This document shows positions 17,906-26,904 of a DNA stretch of 64,000 nucleotides, in pieces. Source of the DNA: Bradyrhizobium diazoefficiens (GTDB lineage Bacteria; Pseudomonadota; Alphaproteobacteria; Rhizobiales; Xanthobacteraceae). Below the pieces are notes generated by a model. That model searched no databases. It saw only the letters and a program-made list of their open reading frames with translations, and had not been told where the DNA came from. Each line of letters opens with the position of its first letter. The stretch's first letter is position 1. The position numbers were made by a program, and so were the translations under genes. The stretch covers positions 1 to 64,000 of the forward strand of contig NZ_JAFCJJ010000019.1 of assembly GCF_018131015.1 (NCBI RefSeq), given 5' to 3'.

Positions 17906-19156
17906 TTACTGCGTCCGTTTCTTCAGGCTGGCGAGCCGCGTCGGGCGCGTCGCTGTGCCATTCGCCTGCGCCGCATGCTTCGGCGCGGCATGGGTTGCAT
18001 GTCCGGCTGAGCGCCCCGGCATCCTGGCAGCCTTGCCCCGGGACCCATGCGGTGTCGCGGCTGCCGCCAGCCGCGTCGCAGCGCGCCGTGATGCCGTGGT
18101 GGACAGCAGCACCTCGAGCGAACCCTCGGGGATGGCGAAGAGGTCGCGGCCGGGTGCGGCAAGGGTGGCGGCGACGCTTGCCTCGGCCCTGGTCCGGCGC
18201 GGCAACAGCGGCTGATGCGCGGCCTGCGCGTTGAGATCGGCCAGGGCAGGGGCCGGCAGCGTCCTGACTTGCGCGAACACGAAATTCGGCACCGCCGGCC
18301 AGCGCGCGATCGGCACGCTCTCGCTCGGCCGGTGCAGCAGCCATTCCACCGGTTCCGTCGGCGTTGCGGGGCGCTCGGCGGTCGCGGGCACCACATGGAC
18401 AATACGATAGCCGCGCGCCTTGAGGTCGCGGATGATCTTGGGCAGGGCCGCCACGGTGCGGGCCTGGATGTCGTGCAGCAGCAGCACGCCCTTGCCCTTG
18501 GCCTCCAGCCGCTGGATCGCGAGCTGGTAGACGCGGTCGGACGAGACGTGACGCCAGTCGTCGGCGGGGAAGTCGGCGCTCCAGACCTGGATGCCGCGCG
18601 AGATCAGATAGTTCTCGATGCCCTCGGCGCGCATCAGCCCGGGGATGCGGAAGAAGGGCGCAAGCTCTGACGAATCCGACATCGCCGCCGTTGTCCACTC
18701 GATGCCGCCATTGACCTCGGCCTCCGCCTTATCGATCGGCATCCGGTCGAACGTCAGGGGATGGTTCATACTGTGCGTGCCGACGGTGTGGCCCGCCGCG
18801 ACCAGCTTGCGCACGCCTTCCGGATTGGCCTTGGCCTGCCTGCCGACGATGAAGAAGGTCGCCTTGATGCACTCGTCGGCCAGAATCTTGAGCACCTGGT
18901 TGGAGTATTTCGGCAGCGGCCCGTCATCGAAGGTCAGGACGACCTCGTGGTCTTTCAGCGGCAGCGTCTCGCGATATTGCATCGTGCCGATGCGGGGATG
19001 TTCGCGCGGATCGACCACGAGGGTGCGGGAGGTGCCGAGCGCATCCGGATGGCCCGGGCATTCGGTCGCGAACGCCGACGGCGCGCCGACGGTCAAAAAT
19101 CCAACGCACAGGACGATCCAGGATCGCGTCCGCAGAACAACGCTACTTCCGATCAT
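17906..19156 (-). CDS. Exported polysaccharide deacetylase with a long C-terminal tail
   Basis: A 416-residue protein from the ATG at 19156 (a GTG six codons earlier is also possible). A signal peptide is visible (RTRSWIVLCVGFLTVGAPSAFA). The NodB-type deacetylase domain covers about residues 50-260: metal-binding TFDDGPLP, a histidine pair in HSMNHP, and LLLHD, which contains the catalytic His. About 130 further residues are Ala/Arg/Pro-rich and low in complexity. It probably removes N-acetyl groups from peptidoglycan or an exopolysaccharide in the periplasm. The next gene upstream on the same strand is a shorter deacetylase with the same start of the mature domain, so they look like paralogues. 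Confidence 0.88.
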   Translation of the reverse strand: MIGSSVVLRTRSWIVLCVGFLTVGAPSAFATECPGHPDALGTSRTLVVDPREHPRIGTMQYRETLPLKDHEVVLTFDDGPLPKYSNQVLKILADECIKATFFIVGRQAKANPEGVRKLVAAGHTVGTHSMNHPLTFDRMPIDKAEAEVNGGIEWTTAAMSDSSELAPFFRIPGLMRAEGIENYLISRGIQVWSADFPADDWRHVSSDRVYQLAIQRLEAKGKGVLLLHDIQARTVAALPKIIRDLKARGYRIVHVVPATAERPATPTEPVEWLLHRPSESVPIARWPAVPNFVFAQVRTLPAPALADLNAQAAHQPLLPRRTRAEASVAATLAAPGRDLFAIPEGSLEVLLSTTASRRAATRLAAAATPHGSRGKAARMPGRSAGHATHAAPKHAAQANGTATRPTRLASLKKRTQ

Positions 19157-19331
19157 GAACCTCGACTGCCTCACACGCGCGATTTGCCGCCATAGTAGGT
19201 CGGAGACGCCCGGAAACGGTTCAGGCGGATGTCCCCTCCATCTCTGCAGGGCTTAACATGAACGAAACGTTAATAGGGCCCAAATCACCCCATTTTGCAC
19301 GGGCGTGACATTCAGGCATCAATGCGGCGTT

Positions 19332-20111
19332 CTATCGCCCCGGCACGACATGCACGAGGCGATATCCGTTCTCCCGCAAATACCGCAGGAAGGCCGGCAT
19401 GATCGCCGCCGTGCGCGCCTTCGGATCGTGGAACAGGATGATGCCCTTGCCGGCGGCGGCGAGGCGCTCGGTGATGAGCTTCAATTCCTGCGCCGGGGTG
19501 ATCTCGTTCCAGTCGCTGGCCCACAGATCCGCCCCGAACACGACGATGCCGCGCGACTGCAGCAGGTCGAGCTCGGCCTGCGTCGCCTCGAAATAGGGAA
19601 AGCGGAAGAATGGCGTCGACGGCGTCGTCGTCGACACCCCGTTCAGCGCCATCTCGTCGGCGGCAATGCCGCGGTCGATCTCGGCCCTGGCCTTCTCGAA
19701 CGGGATCCGCGCCATGAACGGGTGCGACCAGGTGTGGTGGCCGATGGTGTGGCCCTCGCGGGCGATGCGCTTGACCATGTCGGGATGAGCTGCGGCGTGC
19801 AGGCCGATCAGGAAGAAGGTCGCGCGCGCGCATTCCTGCGCCAGCGCCGCCAGAACCTTCGATGTGGTCGGCGGATTCGGGCCGTCGTCGAAGGTCAGCA
19901 CGACCTCGCGGTCGGCGAGCGGCAGCGTCTGCGGAAAGCTTTTCAGGCCGACGCGCGGCGTGGCCTTGGCATCGACGCTCAGGACCCGCGAGGTGCCGAG
20001 CGCTTCCTTGCGCGGGCACTCCGCGGCGCTCGCCGCGGCGCTGCCGGCGAGCGCCGCGAGAAACGCGCCCGCCGCCATCGAGGTCCATTCCGGTCGATGC
20101 ATCTTTGTCAT
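19332..20111 (-). CDS. Exported polysaccharide deacetylase, short paralogue
   Basis: A 259-residue protein with a signal peptide (WTSMAAGAFLAALAGSAAASA) and a NodB deacetylase domain. Metal-binding TFDDGPNP, the H-x3-H motif in HTWSHP, and the catalytic IILFHDPK segment are all present. The mature N-terminus (ECPRKEALGTSRVLSVD) closely follows that of the next gene (ECPGHPDALGTSRTLVVD), so they are paralogues. It lacks the low-complexity tail. The two genes are separated by about 175 bases and may or may not share a promoter. The start at 20111 is the first plausible ATG. Confidence 0.88.
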   Translation of the reverse strand: MTKMHRPEWTSMAAGAFLAALAGSAAASAAECPRKEALGTSRVLSVDAKATPRVGLKSFPQTLPLADREVVLTFDDGPNPPTTSKVLAALAQECARATFFLIGLHAAAHPDMVKRIAREGHTIGHHTWSHPFMARIPFEKARAEIDRGIAADEMALNGVSTTTPSTPFFRFPYFEATQAELDLLQSRGIVVFGADLWASDWNEITPAQELKLITERLAAAGKGIILFHDPKARTAAIMPAFLRYLRENGYRLVHVVPGR

Positions 20112-20192
20112 TGCGCTTCGAGTCGCCTTGTGGGTATTGCCTGACAATCAGCCCGAACCACCCGATCCAACCCGTCAACGGCGAGGCGCACC

Positions 20193-21614
20193 ATGGATGA
20201 CCGCACCGACGGTGCCCCATCGGCCGAAGCTTCGGTACTCGACCACGTGCCGATGCGCAATGAAGACGGGGAAATTCGCCACGAGTTCGTCGAGGAAATC
20301 GCCCACGCGATCGAGGCCAATGACAGCGCCGCGCTGCGCGCCTGTGTCGCAGAGCTGCACGAGGCCGATCTCGGCGACCTGATCGGGGCGCTGGACCCGG
20401 ACGACCGCGTCCGCCTGGTCGAGCTCACCGGGCGCGACTTCGACTTCTCCGCGCTGAACGAGGTCGACGAGACCGTACGCGAGGAAATCCTCGAGGAGCT
20501 GCCGCCGGAGACGGTGGCCGAGGGCGTCCGCGAGCTCGAATCCGACGATGCGGTCGAACTGCTCGAGACCCTGGACGAGGAGGAGCAGGAGGAGATCCTC
20601 GAGAAGCTGCCGCTGCAGGAGCGCGTCGCGCTCGAGCGCAGCCTGCTTTATCCGGAAAACTCCGCCGGACGGCGGATGCAAACCGAGTTCATCGCCGTGC
20701 CGCAGGATTTCACCGTCGGGCAGGCGATCGACTACATGCGCGAGACCCCGGACCTGCCGGCCCGCTTTTACGAGATCTATGTCGTCGACAAGGACCAGCA
20801 CTGGCAGGGCGCCGTGCCGCTCGACGTGCTGCTGCGCGCCCGCCGTCCGGTGCCGCTCACCGAACTGACCGACGAGGAGCGCCGCCGCGTCTCCGTCCTG
20901 GAGGACCAGGAGGAGGTGGCGCGCATGTTCGGCAAGTACAATCTCGTCGCAGCGCCCGTGCTCGATACCCAGGACCGCCTCGTCGGCGTCATCACCGTTG
21001 ACGACGTCGTCGACGTCATCGAGGAGGAGGCCGACGAGGACCTCAAGGCGCTCGGCGGCGTCACCAGCGACGAAGAGCTATCCGACACCGTGTTCACCAT
21101 TGCGCGGGCGCGGTTCAACTGGCTCTTGGTCAATCTCGCCACCGCCTTCCTCGCGTCGTCCGTGCTCGGCCTGTTCGAGGGCCAGCTCGAGAAGATGGTG
21201 GCGCTCGCCGTGCTCGCGCCGATCGTGGCGAGCCAGGGCGGGAACGCCGCGACCCAGACCATGACGGTCGCGGTGCGGGCGCTCGCCACCCGCGAGCTCG
21301 GCTCCTCGAATGCCTGGCGCGTCGTGATGCGCGAGAGCCTCGTCGGACTCGTCAACGGCCTCGCCTTTGCCGTGATCACCGGCGTTGCGGCGGTCGCCTG
21401 GTTCAAGATCCCGGGCCTCGGCATCGTGATCGGCCTTGCCATCATCTGCAACCTCGTCGCCGGCGCGCTCGGCGGCATCCTGATCCCGATGGGACTGGAA
21501 CGGGTGCGCGCCGACCCGGCGGTCGCCTCCGGCACCTTCGTCACCACCGTGACCGACGTCGTCGGCTTCTTCTCCTTCCTCGGCATCGCGACGCTGTGGT
21601 TCGGATTGAAATAG
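20193..21614 (+). CDS. mgtE: Magnesium transporter MgtE
   Basis: A 473-residue inner-membrane Mg2+ channel. An N-terminal MgtE domain of helical repeats (about 20-150), two CBS domains (about 155-275), a plug helix, and five transmembrane helices (about 300-470) are visible, in the same order as in characterised MgtE. The segment VASQGGNAATQ in the membrane part is the ion-pore family signature. A GAGGCGCACC ribosome site precedes the ATG. Known family biology: Mg2+ binding to the cytoplasmic domains gates the channel closed. It is divergent from the deacetylase pair. Confidence 0.95.
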   Translation: MDDRTDGAPSAEASVLDHVPMRNEDGEIRHEFVEEIAHAIEANDSAALRACVAELHEADLGDLIGALDPDDRVRLVELTGRDFDFSALNEVDETVREEILEELPPETVAEGVRELESDDAVELLETLDEEEQEEILEKLPLQERVALERSLLYPENSAGRRMQTEFIAVPQDFTVGQAIDYMRETPDLPARFYEIYVVDKDQHWQGAVPLDVLLRARRPVPLTELTDEERRRVSVLEDQEEVARMFGKYNLVAAPVLDTQDRLVGVITVDDVVDVIEEEADEDLKALGGVTSDEELSDTVFTIARARFNWLLVNLATAFLASSVLGLFEGQLEKMVALAVLAPIVASQGGNAATQTMTVAVRALATRELGSSNAWRVVMRESLVGLVNGLAFAVITGVAAVAWFKIPGLGIVIGLAIICNLVAGALGGILIPMGLERVRADPAVASGTFVTTVTDVVGFFSFLGIATLWFGLK

Positions 21615-21620
21615 GGCTCT

Positions 21621-21760
21621 TGTCCCGGGCGCGCTGCAACGCTCTTGCGTTGCTGCGCAGAACCGGGACCCAGAAAGCAACACGGCATGCTGTGGCGAGA
21701 TGGGCCCCGGCTCTGCAGCGCATCGCGAAGGGCGCGCTGCGCCGCGTCCGGGGCACGAGA
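21621..21760. repeat. Palindromic intergenic repeat pair
   Basis: Two hairpins follow the mgtE stop: GTCCCGGG...CCGGGAC around 21622-21669, and GCCCCGG...CCGGGGC around 21704-21753. Each has further internal pairs of GCGCTGCAAC type. This composition is a common intergenic repeat in Bradyrhizobium. It could act as a terminator for mgtE. Confidence 0.7.
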
Positions 21761-21827
21761 CCTTCCTTATCTTTAATCCGAACTTAAGCGGCCTGCCGCA
21801 TCATTGCCCGCGCTTGGGGGAATGAAC

Positions 21828-22139
21828 ATGCGGTTGCGGCTGAAGGCGGACGGACGGGTCGTCGAGTTGCGGGACGGGCAGGAGTTTCCGGTCCAGCCGA
21901 TTCCGGTCGAGTCCATGGCCGCAACGGCGCCCCCCGATTCAAGCTCGCTCGCCGTCCGCGATCTTCGCCGCCGCGCCTGCCTCACCCAGATGGAGTTCGC
22001 CGCCAAGCTTGGCGTGCCCGTCGAGACCATTCGCAACTGGGAGCAGGGCAAGCGCGCCCCGCGCGGGCCGGCCCGCGCGCTGCTCGCCGTGATCGCGCAT
22101 GCGCCGGACACGGTCTTCCAGGCGCTCGCCAAGGCTTGA
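21828..22139 (+). CDS. Helix-turn-helix (XRE-like) protein
   Basis: A 103-residue protein. The N-terminal 45 residues are a small beta-rich segment with VVELRDGQEFPVQP; the C-terminal part is an HTH_XRE-type domain (TQMEFAAKLGVPVETIRNWEQGKRAPRG, about 57-84), as seen in antitoxin and NadR-like regulators. A second partner toxin gene is not adjacent. I chose 21828 because the GGGGGA site is 6 bases before it and too close to the ATG at 21822. Its DNA target is unknown. Confidence 0.7.
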   Translation: MRLRLKADGRVVELRDGQEFPVQPIPVESMAATAPPDSSSLAVRDLRRRACLTQMEFAAKLGVPVETIRNWEQGKRAPRGPARALLAVIAHAPDTVFQALAKA

Positions 22140-22261
22140 CGCGTAAGACTTCTCGCCGGCATTCGCGCTGAATATCCCGCGGGACGGCCGCAGCCTCTGT
22201 TGGCAGTCTTGCGGGCCGGGTCCATAGTGACGCGGGGCGACCATGGCAGGGAGGATTCCTC

Positions 22262-23080
22262 ATGCTGTTCGTCGAGGCCAACGGCGCAAGGATCCCGGCG
22301 ATCGGGCTCGGGACCTGGGAGTTGAGCGGGCGGACCTGCGCGCGCGTGGTCGAGCAGGCGCTGCGGCTCGGCTACCGCCACATCGACACGGCGCAGATCT
22401 ACGACAATGAGCGCGAGGTCGGCGATGCCCTGCGCGCCTCCGGCGTGCGCCGCGACGACGTGTTCGTGACGACGAAGGTCTGGACCAACCATTTCGCACC
22501 CCACGATCTCGAGCGCTCGGTCAAGGAGAGCCTGGTTCGCCTGCGGCTCCCCGCGGTCGATCTCGTGCTGCTGCACTGGCCGAATTCCCACGTGCCGCTG
22601 GCGGAGACGCTGGGCGCGCTGGCGCATGCCAAGCGCATGGGGCTCGCCCGCCACATCGGCGTCTCCAACTTCACGGTGGCCCTGATCGAGCAGGCGGTCG
22701 CACTGTCGCCGGAGCCGCTCGTCTGCAACCAGGTCGAATACCATCCCTACCTGGACCAGGCGAAGGTGAGGGCGGCCTGCGAAGCGCATTCCCTCGCGCT
22801 CGTCGCCTACAGCCCCATCGCCAAGGGCCGGGTCAAGGCCGACCAGACGCTCGCCGAGATCGGACGCGCCCACCGCAAGACGGCGGCACAGATCTGCCTG
22901 CGCTGGCTCGTGCAGCAGAACGTGTCCGCGATTCCCAGGACTTCGCGCGTCGAGCGATTGTCGGAAAACATCGAGATCTTCGATTTCGAGCTGTCGGACG
23001 ACGAGATGGCCGCCATCTTCGCATTGGCCAGGGCGACCGGCCGCCTGACCGATTTCGGCTTCGCTCCGAAATGGGATTGA
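22262..23080 (+). CDS. Aldo/keto reductase
   Basis: A 272-residue (beta/alpha)8 barrel oxidoreductase of the DkgA-like AKR5 type. Catalytic tetrad visible: Asp in HIDTAQ and Tyr in QIYDNE (near 40 and 45), Lys in FVTTKVW (near 70), and His in LVLLHWPN (near 103). C-terminal NADPH-binding IPRTSRVERL is present. A strong GGGAGG ribosome site precedes the ATG. Likely reduces small aldehydes or dicarbonyls with NADPH. Not obviously linked to its neighbours. Confidence 0.9.
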   Translation: MLFVEANGARIPAIGLGTWELSGRTCARVVEQALRLGYRHIDTAQIYDNEREVGDALRASGVRRDDVFVTTKVWTNHFAPHDLERSVKESLVRLRLPAVDLVLLHWPNSHVPLAETLGALAHAKRMGLARHIGVSNFTVALIEQAVALSPEPLVCNQVEYHPYLDQAKVRAACEAHSLALVAYSPIAKGRVKADQTLAEIGRAHRKTAAQICLRWLVQQNVSAIPRTSRVERLSENIEIFDFELSDDEMAAIFALARATGRLTDFGFAPKWD

Positions 23081-23128
23081 GGGGCGGTTGCCTTGTGATA
23101 GGAGCAGGGCGGCAACCCAAGACAGGCG

Positions 23129-24088
23129 ATGGAACCGCGAAAGATCATACGGCCCGACATTGCAGCGTCGGCAATCGCGCATCTGACGCTGGTGGGACTG
23201 ATCGTCCTGATCAGCGAGGTCCATCCATTCCACGCCGCGCCGCCCGAGACGGTAGCGGTCGACATCGTCACGCCGGAGCAGGTCGAACAGGAAGAGGCCA
23301 AGGCGGAGGAGAAGGCCGAGGAGAAGGCGAAGCAGGAGCCGAAGCCGCCGGAGCCGACGCTGCCGAAGCTCGATACCACCGACAAGGCCGAGGCGGCGAA
23401 GCCGGCGGCCAGGCCGCAACCATCGCCGCAACCGCAGGCCTCGCCCGAACCGCCGAAGCAGCCGCAGCCGCAACCGTCGCAGGCGCCGAAACAGCGCGAG
23501 GCCGCCGCGCAGCCGCAAGCGCAACAGCCACCGCAATCACAGCCGTCGCAATCACAGTCGCCCGCGCAGCAACCGATGGCTCAGCCAGCGCCGCAGCCGC
23601 CACAGGCGATGTCGCAGCCGCAGGCGGCCCCGCCGGCCTATCTGCCGCCGCAGCCCGACGTCACCGTCAAATATGGCGTGATGCTGGGTCTGCCGCCCGA
23701 GTTGCCGCTCGAGCCCAAGGACGCGGCCAAGGATGCGCCCAAGGACGATGGCGGCGACGCCAAGGATTCGATCGGCGCGAAACTTCCGCCCGAAATCATC
23801 GCCGCGCTGCGCCGCCATTTGAAGAGCTGCGCAAAACTGCCGGCAGGCGTGGCGCCGACCGATGCGGTGCGCGTCAGGCTGCGCGCGGTGCTCGCCACCG
23901 ACGGCACGCTGGCGCGCCCGCCGATCCTGATCGAAGCCCCGCCATCGCAGAAGGGCGTGGCCGTCGTGAAGTCCGCGATGAGCGCGTTGCAGGCCTGCCA
24001 GCCCTACAAGATGCTGCCGGCCGACAAATACGAGGAGTGGAAGGTGATCGACCTTCCGTTCACGCCGCAGGATTTTGGCGGGACGTAG
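23129..24088 (+). CDS. TolA/TonB-like envelope protein with proline-rich spacer
   Basis: A 319-residue protein with one N-terminal transmembrane helix (about 15-33) followed by an acidic stretch, then a long Pro/Gln-rich spacer (about 60-180), and a C-terminal domain of about 100 residues (IIAALRRHLKSCAKLPAGV ... ACQPYKMLPADKYEEWKVIDL), a TolA/TonB C-terminal-type fold with a Cys pair. The layout matches periplasm-spanning energy transducers. It lacks tolQR or exbBD beside it, so it probably works with distant partners or is a stand-alone copy. The 319-residue frame begins at the ATG 23129. Confidence 0.7.
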   Translation: MEPRKIIRPDIAASAIAHLTLVGLIVLISEVHPFHAAPPETVAVDIVTPEQVEQEEAKAEEKAEEKAKQEPKPPEPTLPKLDTTDKAEAAKPAARPQPSPQPQASPEPPKQPQPQPSQAPKQREAAAQPQAQQPPQSQPSQSQSPAQQPMAQPAPQPPQAMSQPQAAPPAYLPPQPDVTVKYGVMLGLPPELPLEPKDAAKDAPKDDGGDAKDSIGAKLPPEIIAALRRHLKSCAKLPAGVAPTDAVRVRLRAVLATDGTLARPPILIEAPPSQKGVAVVKSAMSALQACQPYKMLPADKYEEWKVIDLPFTPQDFGGT

Positions 24089-24124
24089 GCTGGCACCGCC
24101 GCGATCGACGTGGAGAGAGCGCCC

Positions 24125-24199
24125 ATGGCTCGCAATTGGCTGGCGGAAGCGCTACAAGCGGGCCCGCGTGAAGGAGAACCGGTGACATGGCTGCGCTGA
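24125..24199 (+). CDS. Possible upstream ORF overlapping the GST start
   Basis: A 24-codon frame starting with ATG at 24125, with a GGAGAG ribosome-like site a few bases upstream. It ends at TGA 24197-24199, 13 bases inside the GST gene that starts at 24187. The overlap would allow translational coupling or attenuation. Too short for homology, so this is a sequence-based suspicion only. Confidence 0.3.
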   Translation: MARNWLAEALQAGPREGEPVTWLR

Positions 24200-24849
24200 A
24201 ACTGGCGATCGGCAACAAGAACTACTCGTCATGGTCGATGCGGCCCTGGCTTGCGCTGCGCGCCAACGACATCCCGTTCACGGAAACAGTGATTCCGCTC
24301 TACACCGACGATCCCGCCGACAAGGAAAAGATCCTCGCCTTCAGCCGCGCCGGCAAGGTGCCGGTGCTGTTGGACGGCGACATCACGGTGTGGGATTCGC
24401 TCAGCATCATCGAATACATCGCCGAGCGTTACCCCGAGAAGAAACTGTGGCCCGACGACGCCGCTGCACGCGCGCGCGCCCGCTCGGTGTGCGCCGAAAT
24501 GCATTCCGGCTTCGCGGCGCTGCGCAACGAATGCGGCATGAACCTGCACCGCCCGGTCCGCGCGGTCGCTCTGTCGGAGGACGCGAAAGCCAACGTCGTC
24601 CGCGTGCAGGAGATCTGGCGCGACTGCCGTGCGCGCTACGCCGCGCAGGGGCCGTTCCTGTTTGGCCGCTTCGGTGCAGCGGATGCCATGTACGCGCCGG
24701 TCGTGCACCGTTTCCGCACCTACGCCATCGAGGTCGGGCCCGAAGCCAGGGCCTATATGGAGACGATGATGGCGCTGCCTGCGTTCCAGGAATGGACCCG
24801 GGACGGCATCGCCGAGACGCTTGTCATCGAAAAGTTCGAGAATGTGTAG
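24187..24849 (+). CDS. Glutathione S-transferase
   Basis: A 220-residue GST. The N-terminal thioredoxin-like domain starts at LAIGNKNYSSWSMRP (Ser activating glutathione thiol), has the cis-Pro in KVPVLLDG near 59, and an acidic-Ser motif DSLSIIEYIAERYPEK. The helical C-terminal domain runs from about 90. Cytoplasmic. It conjugates glutathione to electrophiles or reduces peroxides; the substrate is unknown. A GGAGAACCGGTGAC ribosome region precedes the ATG. A short overlapping upstream reading frame may affect its translation. Confidence 0.9.
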   Translation: MAALKLAIGNKNYSSWSMRPWLALRANDIPFTETVIPLYTDDPADKEKILAFSRAGKVPVLLDGDITVWDSLSIIEYIAERYPEKKLWPDDAAARARARSVCAEMHSGFAALRNECGMNLHRPVRAVALSEDAKANVVRVQEIWRDCRARYAAQGPFLFGRFGAADAMYAPVVHRFRTYAIEVGPEARAYMETMMALPAFQEWTRDGIAETLVIEKFENV

Positions 24850-25063
24850 CCGGTCAGGGTGATTTTGGGCCCGACGGGCTGCCCAATTGGTATCATTGGC
24901 CGATCGGTCATCTGCCCTATCATTCTGAAATCATTGCAAAAAGGGCGCGTTTGCCATGCCGGTATACTGCTGGCCAAAATGGCCGGGCGCGTGCTATACA
25001 GCGGCCCGGGTTTCCGGCCGGCCGTCGCAGTGGGACCGTGAGCGAGGCAGGCGCTGTTTGAGT

Positions 25064-25267
25064 ATGGAGAGGGTGTTGAAGCACAAATTTCCCGTGGGCA
25101 CGCGCGTGCTGTTCACCGCGAGCAATATCGCGCGTCCGGCTGCCAGCGGCGACTATGAAGTCATCCGGCTGCTGCCGACCGAAGGCGACGATTGCCAATA
25201 CCGGATCAAGAGCTCGACCGAAGCCTTTGAGCGGGTTGCCCGGGAAAGCCAGCTCGCTCAGTCCTGA
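25064..25267 (+). CDS. Small conserved hypothetical protein
   Basis: A 67-residue soluble protein from ATG 25064 (MERVLKHKFPVGTRVLF). A basic N-terminus and an SH3-like beta pattern (GTRVLFTA, DYEVIRLLP, QYRIKSS) suggest a small beta-barrel domain, but I do not recognise a named family. The region before it reads as non-coding. No linked partner is clear. Function unknown. Confidence 0.6.
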   Translation: MERVLKHKFPVGTRVLFTASNIARPAASGDYEVIRLLPTEGDDCQYRIKSSTEAFERVARESQLAQS

Positions 25268-25424
25268 CCCGCAGGCCGTCAGCGCATTGGCGCTGCAAAC
25301 GAATTTGTACCGTCCCGCCGTCAAAAGGCCCGCTTCGCCGCGACATGGTGCGGAGGGGGCGGCTACCGGCTCGCGGTGCCCGCTTTGACCATTCGCTCTT
25401 TGCTCGCGTGAGGGGACGTCGCGC

Positions 25425-26414
25425 ATGAACTGGGCATGGGCCACCTCGCTCGATCAAATCTGGCGATCACCGGCCTTTCCGATGTGGATGACGCTGGCGG
25501 CTGCCGGCTTCTTTGGCCTGATCCTGCTGATCACGCTGCTGCGCGCCGAGAAGTCGGTCGCCAACGGCGCACTCACCGTCATTACGCTGCTTGCGATCGG
25601 CATTGCGGTGGCCGCCACCATGCGCCTCTATGGGCCGCCCGGGCAGGCCGCGCCGGGCGAGGCACGCGTGCAGGCGGCAGCGGCCGCGAGCCTGCCGGCG
25701 CTGTCATGTCTCGACGATCTCGCCGGCGACGCCGTGCTGGCCGGCTGCGAGAAGGCGCTGTTCGGCTCGCCCGATGCGGCGGCAGCAGCAGTTTCCTACA
25801 CCGCAGCGAAGCTCGACCGCCTGACCGCACTCGGTGATGCCGCGGCCGCAGAGCCGGAGCTGACGCCGGAATTGCGCGCCATGCGCAAGGCGCTGGAGCG
25901 CGACCGCTACGGCTTCGTCGCGCAGGTCCTGGTCGCGCGCAACGGCTGCACCCAGTTCGATTGTGCCCCCTTCCGCGCGCTCACCGATCAGCAGCAGGTC
26001 GCCGCCAACATGGACGCGCACCTCTATGACACGCTGGTCACGCGTCACGCGCCGAGCTGGAATGCGCCCGTAGCAGCACCGCCCCCGGGCGCGCTCGCCG
26101 CAGCGCCGCCATCGATGCCGACCGGCAAGCCGACCAATGCGGAGTTCCCGAGCGCCGCCTCGACCCCGCCGGTGAGCATCATGAGTCCGGAGCCGCCGAC
26201 GACGGCGGCAACACGCCCGCCGGCGCCGGCAGCCAGCGCTGCCGCCCCGGCAGCAGCGCCACGCGCGCCGCCACCTGCAGCCTCGGCGCAGGCCGCAGCA
26301 CCCGCGGCCAATGCGGCCAAGAAGCAGCCCGCACCGAAGGCCGCGCGCGCCCCTGTTCCACTCGCGCCGCCGCCGGCTGCGGCACCGGCCCCCGCGGCTG
26401 CGGATAACGACTAG
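25425..26414 (+). CDS. Hypothetical membrane protein with Ala/Pro-rich tail
   Basis: A 329-residue protein. Two N-terminal transmembrane helices (about 20-42 and 47-67), a folded middle region of about 130 residues with four visible cysteines, some of which may form disulfides, and a low-complexity Ala/Pro-rich tail of about 120 residues. The ATG at 25425 has a partial site (GAGGGGACG). I do not recognise a family. The tail could span the cell wall or bind other proteins. It may form an operon with the DUF1489 gene 42 bases downstream. Confidence 0.6.
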   Translation: MNWAWATSLDQIWRSPAFPMWMTLAAAGFFGLILLITLLRAEKSVANGALTVITLLAIGIAVAATMRLYGPPGQAAPGEARVQAAAAASLPALSCLDDLAGDAVLAGCEKALFGSPDAAAAAVSYTAAKLDRLTALGDAAAAEPELTPELRAMRKALERDRYGFVAQVLVARNGCTQFDCAPFRALTDQQQVAANMDAHLYDTLVTRHAPSWNAPVAAPPPGALAAAPPSMPTGKPTNAEFPSAASTPPVSIMSPEPPTTAATRPPAPAASAAAPAAAPRAPPPAASAQAAAPAANAAKKQPAPKAARAPVPLAPPPAAAPAPAAADND

Positions 26415-26456
26415 ATCGGCATTTCAAATCCGCATCCGCCCGGCTAATGCTGGCTC

Positions 26457-26897
26457 ATGCCACTTCATCTCATCAAGCTCGCCGTCGGCTGCGACTCCGT
26501 CAAGGAATTGAAGGAGTGGATCGCCGAACGGATGCAGACCGCCAAGAAGAAGGGTCTGCCGCAACATCACATCCACATCACGCGCATGGTGCCGAAGCGC
26601 GACGCCGAGATCCTTGGCGGAGGATCGCTCTACTGGGTCATCAAGGGCGAGATCGCCGCGCGCGAGAAGATCATCGGCATCGAGCCGTTCCGTGACAAGG
26701 ACGGCATCGGCCGCTGCCGGATCGTGATGCAGCCGAAGGTGATTCCGGTCTCGCCGCGACCGATGCGCCCGTTCCAGGGCTGGCGTTATCTGGCCGACGA
26801 TTCCGTGCCGCCCGATCTCGGCAAGTCCGCGGCCGGCTCCATCGCGGCGATGCCGGAGCCGATGCGGCGCGAACTGCGCGACCTCGGATTGCTCTGA
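26457..26897 (+). CDS. DUF1489-family protein
   Basis: A 146-residue protein of the alphaproteobacterial DUF1489 family, recognised from MPLHLIKLAVGCDSVKELKEW at the start and the central HHIHITRMVPKR and RPFQGWRYL segments. Cytoplasmic, with mixed alpha/beta content and no signal or membrane helix. Function not established. It has no obvious ribosome site. It converges with the next gene, with a gap of seven bases between the stops. Confidence 0.88.
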   Translation: MPLHLIKLAVGCDSVKELKEWIAERMQTAKKKGLPQHHIHITRMVPKRDAEILGGGSLYWVIKGEIAAREKIIGIEPFRDKDGIGRCRIVMQPKVIPVSPRPMRPFQGWRYLADDSVPPDLGKSAAGSIAAMPEPMRRELRDLGLL

Positions 26898-26904
26898 AGA
26901 CGAG

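Noticed and set aside
19253..19273. TTAAC-N11-GTTAA inverted repeat upstream of the deacetylase gene
   Set aside because: The arms are short and the spacing does not fit CtrA or a known regulator, so it may be chance.
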